A stretch of DNA of 64,000 nt from Anodontia alba (lineage: Eukaryota; Mollusca; Bivalvia; Lucinida; Lucinidae): positions 39,738,803 through 39,802,802 of the forward strand of contig OZ024836.1 of NCBI GenBank assembly GCA_964016985.1. Reading direction: 5' to 3'. Under the pieces are notes generated by a model that saw only the letters and a list, made by a program, of their open reading frames with translations, searched no databases and was not told the origin of the DNA. The translations under genes and the position numbers were made by a program. Below are positions 1-10,405 of this stretch, piece by piece; the stretch's first letter is position 1, and the number at the start of each line of letters is the position of its first letter.

Positions 1-19
1 TTGCCCATTTAGCAATCAC

Positions 20-25
<6 letters not shown>

Positions 26-51
<26 letters not shown>
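26..51. repeat. (TA)n microsatellite
   Basis: An uninterrupted TA run of about 13 units. Confidence 0.95.
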
Positions 52-359
52 AATTGACACACATTTACAAAGTTTAGAATATATCCATTTTCTCTTTAAG
101 ACTGAAACGAGCAACTAGAAGCCTGCGGAAGCTGATTTTGGCCTCCTGTAACCATTCAAGCAAAATGGCTTCAGATTTGAATTCGATAGATTTGAAAATA
201 TTTATTATATCAATAAAGGCCTGTCAGAGGTCGTAAGTAGCTCGGGATGACAAGGAAAGCATTTGCATGCGCCAAGAAAAGACTCTCTTAATATTAATTT
301 TCAACAAAATATCACTAGACCCAGACAAACTGGATATGTTTTCATTTATTTCTAAAAGG

Positions 360-472
360 CATTAGGAAAACACGCCTATTCAAATATATTAAAAATTTTA
401 CCACCAAAAATGAATGTTCAGATAAAAAATTCTGATATTTTTCTTACTTCTGCTCAAAATATATGCCACGTT
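360..472. mobile_element. CATYACG MITE, left-end fragment
   Basis: It holds the terminal CATTAGGAAAACACGCC and the TTCAGATAAAAAATTCTG block. It stops before the central hairpin and continues directly into a GGGCCCAGTTGTTC-type MITE end. Confidence 0.45.
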
Positions 473-474
473 TA

Positions 475-537
475 ATGATCAAAATTTTTACGATACGTTA
501 ACTAACGACATCGTTAGTTTTGAACAACTGGGCCTAG
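475..537. mobile_element. GGGCCCAGTTGTTC MITE, right-end fragment
   Basis: It contains GTTAACTAACGACATCG and the terminal GAACAACTGGGCC, as in the complete copies at 48183 and 62035. Confidence 0.4.
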
Positions 538-697
538 ATGATTTTCTGCTTTCATATTCAAAGCAACCTCACAAAATATACAATTTTGCAAAATATACAG
601 AATTGCCTGAATTATCCATTTTGACCAATTCCGGCATCACAACAGGCAAAAACACGTTAGAAACAGGCAAACAAACTGTTTGAAACTATTACATGTG

Positions 698-1022
698 AAA
701 CTATCTCGTTATCTCGACCGCTTAATTCGAATTACTGCTTATCTCGAAGTAAAAATCTGGTCCCTGTTTTAACATAGAAGCCTAACAACAGGTTAAAAAT
801 ATTGTGGAAAAGAGGAGAAATTGCTCCTAAGGAGCTATTCTCCCCTTTTCCACAATATTTTGAAATATATCTCTAACCAAGAGTCAAATTACATATTCAT
901 TTGCTAAATGTGGTTGTGCAATTTATTTTTTCTTCAATTCAGCATATCTGATATTTCGAGGTACGGATATCACGAAGTATTTCAGAGAGTCCCTTGGACT
1001 TTGAGATAACGAGAGCCGACTT
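698..1022. mobile_element. pogo/Tigger-like MITE (CTCGTTATCTCGA ends)
   Basis: The left end is ATCTCGTTATCTCGACC and the right end GAGATAACGAGAGCCGAC. The internal hairpin around AGGAGAAATTGCTCC matches the complete copies at 16980 and 29379. The outermost bases are decayed. Confidence 0.5.
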
Positions 1023-1143
1023 TGCATTTAAATTTCGTACTTGAACCGAAACGGTGGTCTGTAAATTTTAGCATTCTGTGACATTTTAAACAAAAGTGAG
1101 TTCATACCAAACAGTCAGGCAAACTGAATGTTTCATGAGAGTA

Positions 1144-1355
1144 TTAACCCTTAAAGCGCCAATCACAACTGCAGCAGACGACACTTTTAAATTTATTTTA
1201 TTTTTTTTTTTCTTAGAAAATAAGTCTTGACATTTCATGTGAATCGTCTGCCAAGCAGACGATTCACATGCAATTTCAAGGCTTAATTTCTAAGAAAAAT
1301 ATTTCTTTTTAGAATGTCATCTGCTACAAATTTTGCTTGACGCTTTAAGGGTTAA
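1144..1355. mobile_element. TTAA-flanked MITE (piggyBac-like), complete
   Basis: TTAA stands at both edges (1144-1147, 1352-1355), with inverted ends CCCTTAAAGCG and CGCTTTAAGGG. Inside is a long hairpin around GAATCGTCTGC/GCAGACGATTC. Duplicated TTAA and a CCC-starting terminus are typical of piggyBac targets. It has no coding capacity. Confidence 0.6.
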
Positions 1356-1359
1356 TTAC

Positions 1360-2195
1360 ATATCACGCGCTTGCATTATCAATTTCAGATCACGTGTATA
1401 AGGGCAAATGGGTTGGTAGTACAAAATACTTTGAGATTGTCTAACAAGTATTTAGTTTTAGGATGACATCGATATGTAAGTGAGAAACACGTTAGGATTT
1501 CATAGACTATTTCAGAAGTAATTAAGAGTGAATCTGCAAGAACATCTCCGACATGTGTCATTCTTTTGTGCAACTTAATACTAGTCTTACCTATGGCTAC
1601 TGTAACATATTGAGTTACAATGGAAAATTCGCGTACCTTTTAAAACAATGAATTGGTATATTTAACGTGGTTTTGTTTCTTTTGGGAGTTTCTTTTGTCC
1701 TAAATTTATTCATTGATAAGAACTTTCATGACGATAAAAAACCTAAATACTGTTACGTTTACGCCTGAAGGTACGGATTCTAGATCAACCAACCTTATGA
1801 CTAAAAGTGGTCCCCAACAGACGACCTATTAAGGCGTGTCATGTGGTTAATAACTTGATCCCTAATAAACGCATACAGACATCATCAGTGGTACCCAAAA
1901 GACCTTCAAGGTCAAGGGACAGAACTGAACTGAACTGAAGTGAAGTGAATAGATGACTGGCAAAAGTACGGGTGGTTTGGCTAAGTTTATATTTTTGAAC
2001 AAAATTACAGCCATATCGAGACATTACTGAAGTTATGGGGGTCAAAGAAACCTTTATCACTCGGGGTAAAATATCAGCAGCCGACATATTGAACTAATTT
2101 TCTAACTTTTCCAGAAAATAGGCTTTGACACTTCAGCAAATCTAAATCGTCTCTCTGCGCACAGACAGGGTCTGACGCCGTAATCGCTACATGTA
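1360..2195. other. Unassigned AT-rich sequence
   Basis: Nothing recognised. A small GAACTGAACTGAAGTGAAG repeat at 1923-1949. The open frames here lack coding character. Confidence 0.5.
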
Positions 2196-2461
2196 AAGAC
2201 AACAACTGAGCCGGGGCACAGCATTTCCTATAAGATTGTATATGCGCAAATCGAACATTCAGGTCAGCCTGCGCATCGGCGCAGACTGATCAGAGTCTTG
2301 ACTGTCATTCTAAAGACGCTTTGGAATCTTGGCTACCCACAGAGTGCCATGTGAAGACTCTGATCAGACTGCGCGGACGCGCAGGCTGATCAGAGCCTTC
2401 GATGGGCGCACATACAATCTTATAGGAAATGTTGTATCCCGGCTCTATTATGTTGTCGTTA
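2196..2461. mobile_element. GCGCA-type foldback MITE, complete
   Basis: Inverted ends of about 45 bases: GAGCCGGGGCACAGCATTTC...TAAGATTG on the left and the inverse on the right. The middle has nested palindromes built from CTGCGC...GCGCAG and CTGATCAGAG. At least twelve partial relatives are scattered through the window. Confidence 0.55.
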
Positions 2462-2659
2462 ATACTAAAATAACTTATATACTAGCCCTGCATAATGTTT
2501 TAGTGGACGCATCCGACCCTGGTCTGACTTGAATATGCGCATAATTATCCTGGTCTCCAATGGTTGCATGTTTTACGAGACTGAATGATTTCTGCGTGAA
2601 AAGGAAGCTGAGATTACTAAACGCACCTCTTCTAAATATTTGGACAGACAGACCTTAAT

Positions 2660-2755
2660 AAACGGTGTAAACCCAGATCAGTCGCCGCATCGCGCCGCGC
2701 GGCGTCTGATCAGGGTCTACAATGTTTGTCATTCATTTAGCAATTCTAAGAAGAC
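2660..2755. mobile_element. Hairpin element (GTGTAGACC type)
   Basis: AAACCCAGATCAGTCGCCGC faces GCGGCGTCTGATCAGGGTC, followed by TTGTCATTCATTTAG. This is a short foldback repeat seen about nine times in the window. Confidence 0.35.
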
Positions 2756-3099
2756 AAAAGCAGGATAGTAAAATGGACTGATTCCAGTATTAGTATAGTT
2801 GGGAGTTGGGTAGACTAGCTGCTAGTCTGATAATAAAAGACTGAAGATTTTTGTTTATTTTTAAAAGGTTATCAAGTTGTTAACAATGGCAAGTCTATTT
2901 GGTAGAGTGTCCAATTCATATCTTGTATTATATTAGAATTGAGAAAGGAGAGCAGACTAGCTATAAAACTATTACACTGTCATTTTAATGCCAACAGATG
3001 ATTATTTTAACGTCAAATGGCTAGGCTAGGAGTCGACGTATCTGAATACATAGTCTGTATGCTTTTCCGGCTTGATAGTTCGCCATTTAAGTCTAGAAT

Positions 3100-3290
3100 T
3101 TAACCTTGACCACTCTCAGAGCGAATTCAGCAGACGACAAACTGATGAATTGTTTCCTATTTTCCCAGAAAATAGGCTTTGACATTTCATGCAAATATTT
3201 GCATGAAAAGCCAATCTATTTTCTGGGAAAATTATTAGAAAATAAAATCAAAATGTCATCTGTTGAAATTGTCCTCAGGGACCTGTGTGT
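3100..3290. mobile_element. Foldback MITE with CAGCAGACGACA ends
   Basis: The sequence ccactctcagagcgaattcag...cagacgacaaa is followed by an inverted pair around TTTTCCCAGAAAATAGGC and a closing TGTCATCTGTTG. It resembles the hairpin part of the TTAA MITEs but has a different outer terminus (CCACTCTCTGAG). Confidence 0.45.
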
Positions 3291-3524
3291 AGGTTACCTT
3301 GCACAGTGTAGACGCTATTCTGTAGCGTGTAATCTCTCTGTATTTACGGGCACAAATGGGTTTAAATGAGCAAGTAAAAGAAAGAGTGATAATTCACACT
3401 GGAGTTCATCGAAATGTATCCATTTATTACGTCCCTTACATTGTATGTCATTGCCCTGCAAAATAATAAAAAAATATACATAAATATTTAAATCTGATAG
3501 AGCAAACACAATTCGTAGAAGACA

Positions 3525-3690
3525 TTCTATTTTTTTTTCAAGAGAAAATAAGTCTTAGCATTTCATGTCAATCGTCTGTCTAAAGACGATTAACATGAAA
3601 TGTCAAGTCTTACTTTTTTCTGAAAAAAAAAAAAAAATGAATTAACCAATGTCCTGCTACAATTGTGTTTGGTGATTCAAGGCTTAAAAT
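3525..3690. mobile_element. Foldback MITE, hairpin variant
   Basis: The inverted pair is AAGTCTTAGCATTTCATG / CATGAAATGTCAAGTCTTA around the centre CGTCTGTCTAAAGACG. It lies just downstream of the tRNA-Ser gene on that gene's strand. Confidence 0.4.
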
Positions 3691-3714
3691 CAAAATATTA
3701 ATAAAATACGACTT

Positions 3715-3796
3715 CGCTGTGAGTAGGGTTCGAACCTACGCGGGCATTGCCCATTGGATTTCAAGTCCAACGCCTTAACCACTCGGCCATCACAGC
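3715..3796 (-). tRNA. tRNA-Ser(UGA)
   Basis: The 82-base sequence folds as a class II tRNA. The acceptor arms GCTGTGA and TCACAGC pair fully, and the discriminator is G73. The A box is TGGCCGAGTGG and the B box GGTTCGAACCC. The anticodon arm is TTGGA-CTTGAAA-TCCAA with anticodon TGA, and a long variable arm is present. A TTTT run at about 3703-3707 downstream on the minus strand can stop RNA polymerase III. No intron or disrupted stem is seen, so this appears to be a functional single gene. Confidence 0.95.
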
Positions 3797-3959
3797 TGTG
3801 TTGAAAAAAAAATTATAAAGGACTATTTTATATAAACCATTCGGATGCACTATTCAGAGCAGTACTGCAAGTGACCTTTTTATACGCATCGAGTATGTTA
3901 TATGGGAAGAGAGTGGGGGAGGGGGGATACACCTAACTTTTTCATGCACATGCACAGTT

Positions 3960-4050
3960 GTCTTTCCTCAGGGTGAGAAACCGGTGCTCGAACCTGGGCC
4001 TCTCGAATTACTGTTGTGATGTTCTACCGACCGACTATATAATACTAATG
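3960..4050 (-). other. tRNA-like fragment (uncertain)
   Basis: On the minus strand GTCGGTCGGTAGAAC resembles an A box and GGTTCGAGCACC a B box about 40 bases later. The acceptor and anticodon stems do not form, so it is at most a tRNA-derived repeat head. Confidence 0.25.
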
Positions 4051-4154
4051 AGATTTTACCTGATTGTCCGACCTGTGCAAGTGTATCAGAGAGGGAATTC
4101 GGCTAAAAAAGCTACAAAAATAACAACAACCGGCCGCCACAATCAAAGCCTTCT

Positions 4155-4335
4155 TCCCTTTTTTCACTCTCTGGGTGAATTCAGCAGACGACAAATGGAT
4201 GCGTTCTTATTTTTCCCAAGAAAATAGGTTTCTAGATTTTATGCAAATTGTTGATGACAGTTTGCAAGAAATCTCAAGGTTCTTTTTTTTTTCTCAGAAA
4301 AATTAAAAATGACGTCTCCTGAAGATTTTATTTAG
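4155..4335. mobile_element. Foldback MITE with CAGCAGACGACA ends, decayed
   Basis: It has TTCACTCTCTGGGTGAATTC, then CAGCAGACGACA, a weak hairpin around GCAAATTG, and a TGACGTCTCCTG closing end. It is the same type as 3100-3290. Confidence 0.35.
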
Positions 4336-4682
4336 CATGCCAAGCACTTATGTCTGCTCGGCGCCACGCTGGTCCAAACAGACATGCACATATCGATGCC
4401 AACGGCCCTATCCGTGGACCGAGCCACCAAATATCACATGGTGAGAAAAAATCACAGCCGTACAGGGCCTTAGCGCCGGGCCGATCATCTTCTAACCGAG
4501 CTACATTATTTATGGAAAATACAGTATATAAAAATGTATATAAAAAGATCAACTGACGGGATCAGCACTGTATTCTCTATAACTGGGTGTAATAAAATGA
4601 ACTTGCACAAACTTTTTGAAAAAATAGTATGATCTAGGTCTACATTGTTTGCAAATGCCCCTTTTGTAACATGTTTTGCGTA

Positions 4683-4837
4683 TGTAACAGGTGAAAAAAT
4701 GGAAATCACATTTTTCCCCAAACGGGGATCGAACCCGGTCCGTTGGACTCAAAGTCCTACACTCTACAACGTCGCTATAAAAGCCGGCTTGTACCGCAAG
4801 GCAGTATAAATGTGTTATATACCTATACCCGGTGACA
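4683..4837 (-). mobile_element. 3' LTR of a miniature LTR (TRIM-like) element carrying a tRNA-Gln-like unit
   Basis: Read on the minus strand this 155-base stretch begins TGTCACCGGG and ends CCTGTTACA, the usual TG...CA of an LTR. It holds a TATA-like GTATATAACA and then a tRNA-Gln-like segment with the anticodon loop CTTTGAG (anticodon TTG) and a perfect B box GGTTCGATCCC. Directly upstream is the purine run GGAGGGGGAGAA, a good polypurine tract. The tRNA-like 5' acceptor arm is degenerate, so it is probably a Pol III promoter relic rather than a working tRNA. Confidence 0.6.
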
Positions 4838-4952
4838 TTCTCCCCCTCCAACTTGAAATTCATCCCTGAATTTCTAGGAGTCCGAGAATCACGTGAAATG
4901 AGACTCAAGGAGTTTTATGCACACATGTGGGTTATTTACGTTGGGCGCTAAA
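4838..4952 (-). mobile_element. Internal domain of the miniature LTR element (PBS to PPT)
   Basis: This is 115 bases with no coding capacity. At the LTR junction on the minus strand stands AGCGCCCAACGT, close to the primer-binding site TGGCGCCCAACGTGGGGC that pairs with the 3' end of animal tRNA-Lys(CUU). The far end is the purine run GGAGGGGGAGAA. The size and content fit a terminal-repeat retrotransposon in miniature that depends on enzymes supplied in trans. Confidence 0.55.
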
Positions 4953-5055
4953 TGTAACAGTTGTAAAATGGAAATAACATTTTTCTCTGACCGGGGATCG
5001 AACCCGGTCTGCTGGACTCAAAGTCCTACACTCTACCGCGTCGCTATAAAAAGCC
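4953..5055 (-). mobile_element. Truncated 5' LTR of the miniature LTR element, left arm of a palindrome
   Basis: This is the last about 103 bases of the LTR, ending TGTTACA at 4953-4959. It contains the tRNA-Gln-like anticodon and T arms on the minus strand. The 5' part of the LTR is missing because the sequence turns into its inverted copy at the centre AAGCCGGCTT (5051-5060). Confidence 0.6.
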
Positions 5056-5158
5056 GGCTTTTATAGCGACGTAGTAGAGTGTAGAACTTTGAGTCCAGCG
5101 GACCGGGTTCGATCCCCGGTCGGGGAAAAATGTTATTTTCATTTTTTCACCTGTTACA
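5056..5158 (+). mobile_element. Inverted LTR fragment, right arm of the palindrome
   Basis: This is the mirror image of 4953-5055. It carries the tRNA-Gln-like unit (loop CTTTGAG, B box GGTTCGATCCC) in plus orientation and ends TGTTACA at 5152-5158. It leads straight into a primer-binding site on the right. Confidence 0.6.
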
Positions 5159-5160
5159 TT

Positions 5161-5250
5161 TGGCGCCCAAAGTGGGGACTTTGAGTCCAGCTGACCGGGT
5201 TCGATCCCCGGTCAGGGAAAAATGTTATTTCCATATTTTCACCTGTTACA
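5161..5250 (+). mobile_element. Primer-binding site fused to a second LTR tail
   Basis: TGGCGCCCAAAGTGGGGAC (5161-5179) matches the tRNA-Lys(CUU) primer-binding site at most positions and stands two bases after the LTR end. It is joined directly to the tRNA-like T arm and tail of another LTR copy, which ends TGTTACA at 5244-5250. The internal domain has been lost, probably by recombination. Confidence 0.55.
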
Positions 5251-5289
5251 CGTAGATTAAATTACCAACTGATACCACCCAGCTAGCCT

Positions 5290-5372
5290 TCTTTATTAAT
5301 CTATAGCGGGCCGTTATCGGCCCATCAGTTACCCTGACGGCCGATAACTGCCCGCTATAGATTTATGAATAA
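5290..5372. repeat. Hairpin repeat (GGCCGTTATCGGCC type)
   Basis: ATCTATAGCGGGCCGTTATC and its inverse around CAGTTACCCTG form about 28-base arms. A relative is at 21303-21380. Confidence 0.45.
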
Positions 5373-5666
5373 TGCTCACTGGGCACTACTTGAAAAAGTA
5401 TTCTTAAGGGTACTTGTATTATGCAAATATAAAGGCTCTTCGAGTCCGCGCTGTCTAAACAGGATCTGCGGTCTAATTGTGGAAGAAAAACGCATAACTT
5501 ATTACCTTTAAGTTGTTTAACCGAAACTGTGATCTGGACTGACAACAGTCCCAGATAAAGGTACATTTAACCAACTGTTACAACATTGTACTTTTGTTAG
5601 ACCTGCGGATTCTATACCACTGAAAGTAAACAAATATTCAGCAACATCAATAACAACAACATCAAC

Positions 5667-5694
5667 AGCAGCAGCAGCAGCAGCAACATCAGCA

Positions 5695-5741
<47 letters not shown>
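5667..5741. repeat. (CAG)n and (CA)n microsatellites
   Basis: AGCAGCAGCAGCAGC is followed after GCAACATCAGCAAAA by about 21 CA units. The cysteine-valine open frame across it is an artefact. Confidence 0.95.
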
Positions 5742-5744
<3 letters not shown>

Positions 5745-6434
5745 CAGCTACAACAAAAACAACGACGACAATGAGGATGGTCATAATTATACTACTACTA
5801 CTAATAATGATAATAATAATGACGGCGATTATAATGATGTTGACAATATAATGAGCGTCAAACGGGAACTGTGTAGTTCCACGAACCACCCGTGGCGATT
5901 CGGCGTGCTCGACCCACACCAATATACTCGTGTAACCAATGATAGATGTAACAAAAATGTGGTGGTTACACAAACTGTATTAATAAAACGCTTTGCGTTT
6001 CGGTGCTTATGCAGACATGCAAGCGTTTCCGTGATTTGGCAGAGGTTATGAGAAGAGAGGGTATTGACACAGTGGTCGGGATTTTCAAATAGTATAAGGA
6101 AGTCAGGGCATTTTAAAATGTAGGCCCTGAATTTTTAGTCCAAAAAATTCTAAGACAATGCAAGCAAATTATTTCTTTCTTCCTTGCACTTTAATATGTT
6201 TTTGTTCAGAATGTCTATGGTTTCACAAATCATTTGTTACAAAGTTCGGAAGGGCGACACTCTTTTGAAGATTGGAGAAGACGTCCTAAAATGTAATGCT
6301 TTTGATCAGAGGTTAAATTTAAGTATGTTTTAGTGATGATAATTTAGACACGCAGATATAGATATAGTATCAATTAAATTCATATTAATAACTACTACTA
6401 CTACTACTACTAATGAAACGGCGTCCTACATAGG

Positions 6435-6560
6435 TCTAGATAAGAGTGGGTATCAGGTTAATACTTTTCTTATTTCTCCACAAATACATATATAGGCGCT
6501 TCTAATGAGTACCCACAACATATTTTGTAGAGAAATAAAAAATATATCAGTATATTGGTT
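6435..6560. mobile_element. MITE fragment with TACTCATTAGAA core half
   Basis: It contains GGCGCTTCTAATGAGTACCC and TTTTGTAGAGAAATAA, the right half of the hairpin type seen at 24230 and 36420. The left half reappears at 6905-6990 across the (TA)n tract and a SINE. Confidence 0.3.
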
Positions 6561-6639
6561 GAATAAAATATACCCTATCCGACGGGTCATTCAGAGAAAT
6601 CAAGCATAACTCTGTTCCATGAAACTTGTTTTTTAACAA

Positions 6640-6826
6640 GCGTAGTGGTGCAGTGGTTATGACTTCTAACTCTGGAGGGCTAGGCGCTGACGTCGTAACC
6701 GGCGTGGGTTCGAACCTCACTCAGTCCAGTGGTATTTCATATTTCTCCCTTTACACTTTTTTCTGAAGTACTTGCATCAGTATTGATCCTGGCCCGGAAC
6801 TCTTTGTTGAAGTTTGTTTAAATCTT

Positions 6827-6830
<4 letters not shown>
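6640..6830 (+). mobile_element. tRNA-derived SINE
   Basis: The head has an A box (TAGTGGTGCAGTGG) and B box (GGTTCGAACC), then an unrelated body ending GTTTGTTTAAATC before a (TA)n tract. The anticodon arm is disrupted, so it is not a tRNA gene. Confidence 0.5.

Positions 6831-6904
<74 letters not shown>
6831..6904. repeat. (TA)n microsatellite
   Basis: About 37 TA units, at the tail of the SINE at 6640. Confidence 0.95.
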
Positions 6905-6908
<4 letters not shown>

Positions 6909-7399
6909 TGTGAGTACTCATTAGAAGAGCCTCTGCGACATATTTTGTAGAGAAATAAGAAAGATATCAGCATATTGGTTGAATAAAACATTTAATGTGG
7001 AGCTATGTTCTACATTCAATAATAAGACAGCACCACAAATAAGAGCACTTTTAGGCAGTACCAAAGGTGGTCTTAATAGGGGCATTTTACATGTATTTGT
7101 CCTAAATATTGGGGTAGCAAAATTCGTTACCATATCTGTCCAAATATTTCAGCAAGTTCATTAAACTACCTGTTGATGTGTTAATGCGGCGTCTGATCTG
7201 GGTATACACCGTTTGCTCAGGTCTTCATTGCCTAACACTTAGGGTTTTAAGTCACGGACAGCTAATATATACACTGTTTAGCTGAAACTATTATCTAGAC
7301 TGACAACTCGTCCCAGATATCAAATGTCCTAATACTTAAGTTTTCAACTCAGGGACTGCAAAAATTTACATAGCACTGGGTTGGTTCCATACGAATATG

Positions 7400-7669
7400 C
7401 ATCACTAAAATATGTCTATATAATTTTGACCTACATTAATTTTCTTATTTTGACAACATTAATTTTATAATTTCTGCTCAAAAACATAGATTGTGGGTAC
7501 TCGTTAGAACCGCCTCGCCGAGAACCGCATCGCCGAGGCGGTTCTAACGAGTACCCACAATCTATGTTTTGAGCAGACATATGAAAAATATCTGAGTTTT
7601 TGACTGAAAATTTTCAGGCTTTTGGAGGTGAAATTTTCTATGTATTTGAATAGGCGTGTTTTCCTAATT
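7400..7669. mobile_element. CATYACG MITE, plus orientation, diverged
   Basis: Ends are CATCACTAAAATATGTCTAT and AGGCGTGTTTTCCTAAT. The central hairpin loop is enlarged by a partial repeat (CCGAGAACCGCATCGCCG). The GGGGTTTA block of other members is missing. Confidence 0.5.
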
Positions 7670-7814
7670 CGTATACCCATTTTTTGCCTTTTCTGACAAA
7701 CTGTTGCATGCTTTGATGCCAGACCTGTTCAAAATGTATAATTTCGGCAATTCTGCAGCATAACTGTATATTTTGCGTGATTGCTTTGAATATAAAATAA
7801 AAGTCAAAAACGTT

Positions 7815-8128
7815 GCCTTTAGAAACAAAGAACACACTACAGATTAGAAAATGGGAGTCTCGGTTTTATTGGGACTCTTCATAAGCAGTAATGAAGTTTG
7901 CAATACTGGTTACGCCCTCTAGCGTATACATGAGCAGAACTTCATTTTCATAGATATCACAATGGACCCAGTGATCCCAAATATAATTTACACTATAGTG
8001 TAGAATGGGGAGACGTTCTACCGCCGCCACACGGCACTAACACCAGCTGCAGTGAAGTAAAATAAATATAAAAAAAAGACTACCTTTGGAAACAAAGAAC
8101 ACACTACAAATTAAAAAAAATGGGAAAG
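7815..8128. repeat. Direct repeat pair flanking 230 bases
   Basis: AAACAAAGAACACACTACA... occurs at about 7826-7853 and again at about 8093-8127. Between them lies GCAGTAATGAAGTTTGC and CACACGGCACTAACACCAGC; the latter motif recurs at 60200. I do not recognise the element. Confidence 0.4.
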
Positions 8129-8799
8129 TAATAAATCATCTGGCATACAAATTAACGTTATGTGTCAATTACTTCGAGGAGGCGTTAGTTCATTACTTGT
8201 AATATGACCTAATATACTCTTGTTTTAAAGATTTTAGAGGGACTGCTGTCATGGAAGTACAAAGTATTGAACATTTGAACTAGAAAAAAAAAGTTTGTGG
8301 GCTGTATAACTTTTGCAAAAATGATAAAAATATATATGGAAAATGTACCTATAGCGCTAGAAGAAAATTACCTAAAATGGGACATGTTTCCACATATTCC
8401 TGGTATAACCAGTCCCATACACTGAATCTGATAGGTGTCTATACATTGACCATGATAGATATCATTGCAGGCTGCACTGTTAGCGAAATCTGTAACAAAA
8501 TCGTTAAAAATAACACACTTTAATTTTTACTTTAAAACGCCTATACAAACACAGAACAAAGACTAGTAAAGTTTATTAATGTTTCGGACAACTTAAATCC
8601 TAACAATACTGCTTCAAAAAAACAAAAAAAATGAACAAGTCTATTTGACCACTTGCAGATAGGTTTAAGACAGTTGTTGAATGGCAAACTGTGTAGACCC
8701 TCGTTGGACGCCAGATTCTACGGCTTTGGTTTAGGTTTACACTGTTTATTCTGGCTGTATATCTAAATACTTGGAGTGAATATGGAAAATGCAATGTAC

Positions 8800-10405
8800 C
8801 TTTCTTGACGGGTACACATAATGCCAAGCTGAAGACAATAAACAATATGATACACTTAAAACACTTTCTTGACGGGTACACATGATGCCAAGCTTAAGAT
8901 AACAAACAATATGATACACTTAAAACACTTTCTTGATGGGTACGCAAAATGCAAAACTTATGAAAACAAACAAGATGATACACTTAAAACACTTTCTTGA
9001 CGGGTACACATGATGCAAAGCTAAAGACAACGAACAATATTGTACACTTAAAACACTTTCTTGACGGTGCGCAAGATGCCAAACTCAAGACTACAAACAA
9101 TAAGCTACACTTAAAACACTTTCTTGACGGCTTCACATGATGCCAAGCTAAAGGCAACAAACAATAACAAACAAGATGATAAACTTAAAACACTTTCTTC
9201 AAGGGTACACATGATGCAAAGCTAAAGACAACAACAATAAGATACACTTAAAATACTTTCTTGAAGGGCTCACATGATATCAAGCTGAAGACAATAAGCA
9301 ATAAGATACACTTAAAAAAACTTTCTTGACGGGCTCACATGATGCCAAGCAAAAAATAAACAATAAGATACACTTAAAACACTTTCTTGACGAGCTCACA
9401 TGATATCAAGCTGAAGACAATAAGCAATAAGATACACTTAAAAAACTTTCTTGACGGGCTCACATGATGCCAAGCAAAAAATAAACAATAAGATACACTT
9501 AAAACACTTTCTTGACGGGCTCACATGATGCGAAGCAAACAATAAACAATACGATACACTTACAACACTTTCTTGACGGATACACATGATGCCAAGCTGA
9601 AGACAATAAACAATAAGATACACTTAAAACACTTTCTTGACGGGCTCACATGATATCAAGCTGAAGACAATAAGCAATAAGATACACTTAAAACACTTTC
9701 TTGACGGGCTCACATGATGCCAAGCAAACAATAAACGATAAGATACACTTAAAACACTTTCTTTACGGGTACACATGATGCCAAGCTGAAGACACTTAAA
9801 ACATTTTCTTAATGGATGCACATGATTTCAAGCTAATAACCACAAACAATATGATACACTTAAAACAGTTTTTTGACGGGTACACATGATGCCAAGCTGA
9901 AGACAATAAACAATAAGATGCACTTAAATACTTTCTTCACGGGTACACATGATGCCAAACTGAAGACAATAAACAATCTGATACACTTAAAACACTTTCT
10001 TAACGAGTACACATGATGCAAGCCTTAAGGATATACTTAAAACACTTTCTTCACGGGTACACATGATGCCAAGCTGAAGATTATAAACAATATGATACAC
10101 TTAAAACACTTTCTTGACGGGTACACATGATGTCAAGCTAAAGACAACAAACAATATGATAAACCTTAAACACTTTCTTGTCGGTACGCATGATGCCAAG
10201 CTAAAGACAATAAACAATAAGATACACTTAAAACACTTTCTTCACGGGTACACATGATGCCAAGCTGATGACAATAAATAATATGACACACTTACAACAT
10301 TTTCTTGACGGGTACACATGATGCCAAGCTAAAGACAACAAAAAATAAGATACATTTAAAACACTTTCTTGACGGGTATACAGGGTGCCAAGCTCAAGAC
10401 AACAG
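8800..10405. repeat. 64-bp minisatellite, about 25 copies
   Basis: The unit reads ACACTTAAAACACTTTCTTG, then ACGGGTACACATGATGCCAA, then GCTGAAGACAACAAACAATA and GAT. Copies vary in length and contain GGCTCACATGATATC variants in the middle (9260-9720). Degenerate outliers reach about 10850. The open frames on the minus strand are read through repeats and shift with each unit since 64 is not a multiple of three. Confidence 0.9.

Noticed and set aside
4328..4556. A tRNA-like head with TAGCTCGGTTAGAAG on the minus strand
   Set aside because: No B box at the right distance and no acceptor stem.
4700..5220. Four tRNA-Gln genes
   Set aside because: Anticodon and T arms are good, but the 5' acceptor arm does not pair with the 3' arm and every copy sits inside an LTR ending TGTTACA.
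5517..5973. Frames with long Cys-Val runs (also at 16158, 18181, 30521)
   Set aside because: They are translations of (CA)n microsatellites.
7815..8128. A solo LTR pair suggested by the direct repeats
   Set aside because: The repeats are only about 30-45 bases, lack TG...CA ends, and have no primer-binding site or purine tract between them.
8800..9821. Minus-strand frames with repeated PSRKCFKCI motifs, looking like a cysteine-rich repeat protein
   Set aside because: They are translations of the 64-bp minisatellite; the unit is not a multiple of three and frames break at each unit.
8800..10405. CRISPR-like array
   Set aside because: Units are directly adjacent with no unique spacers, and the context is eukaryotic; the same holds for the 41-bp array at 54305.
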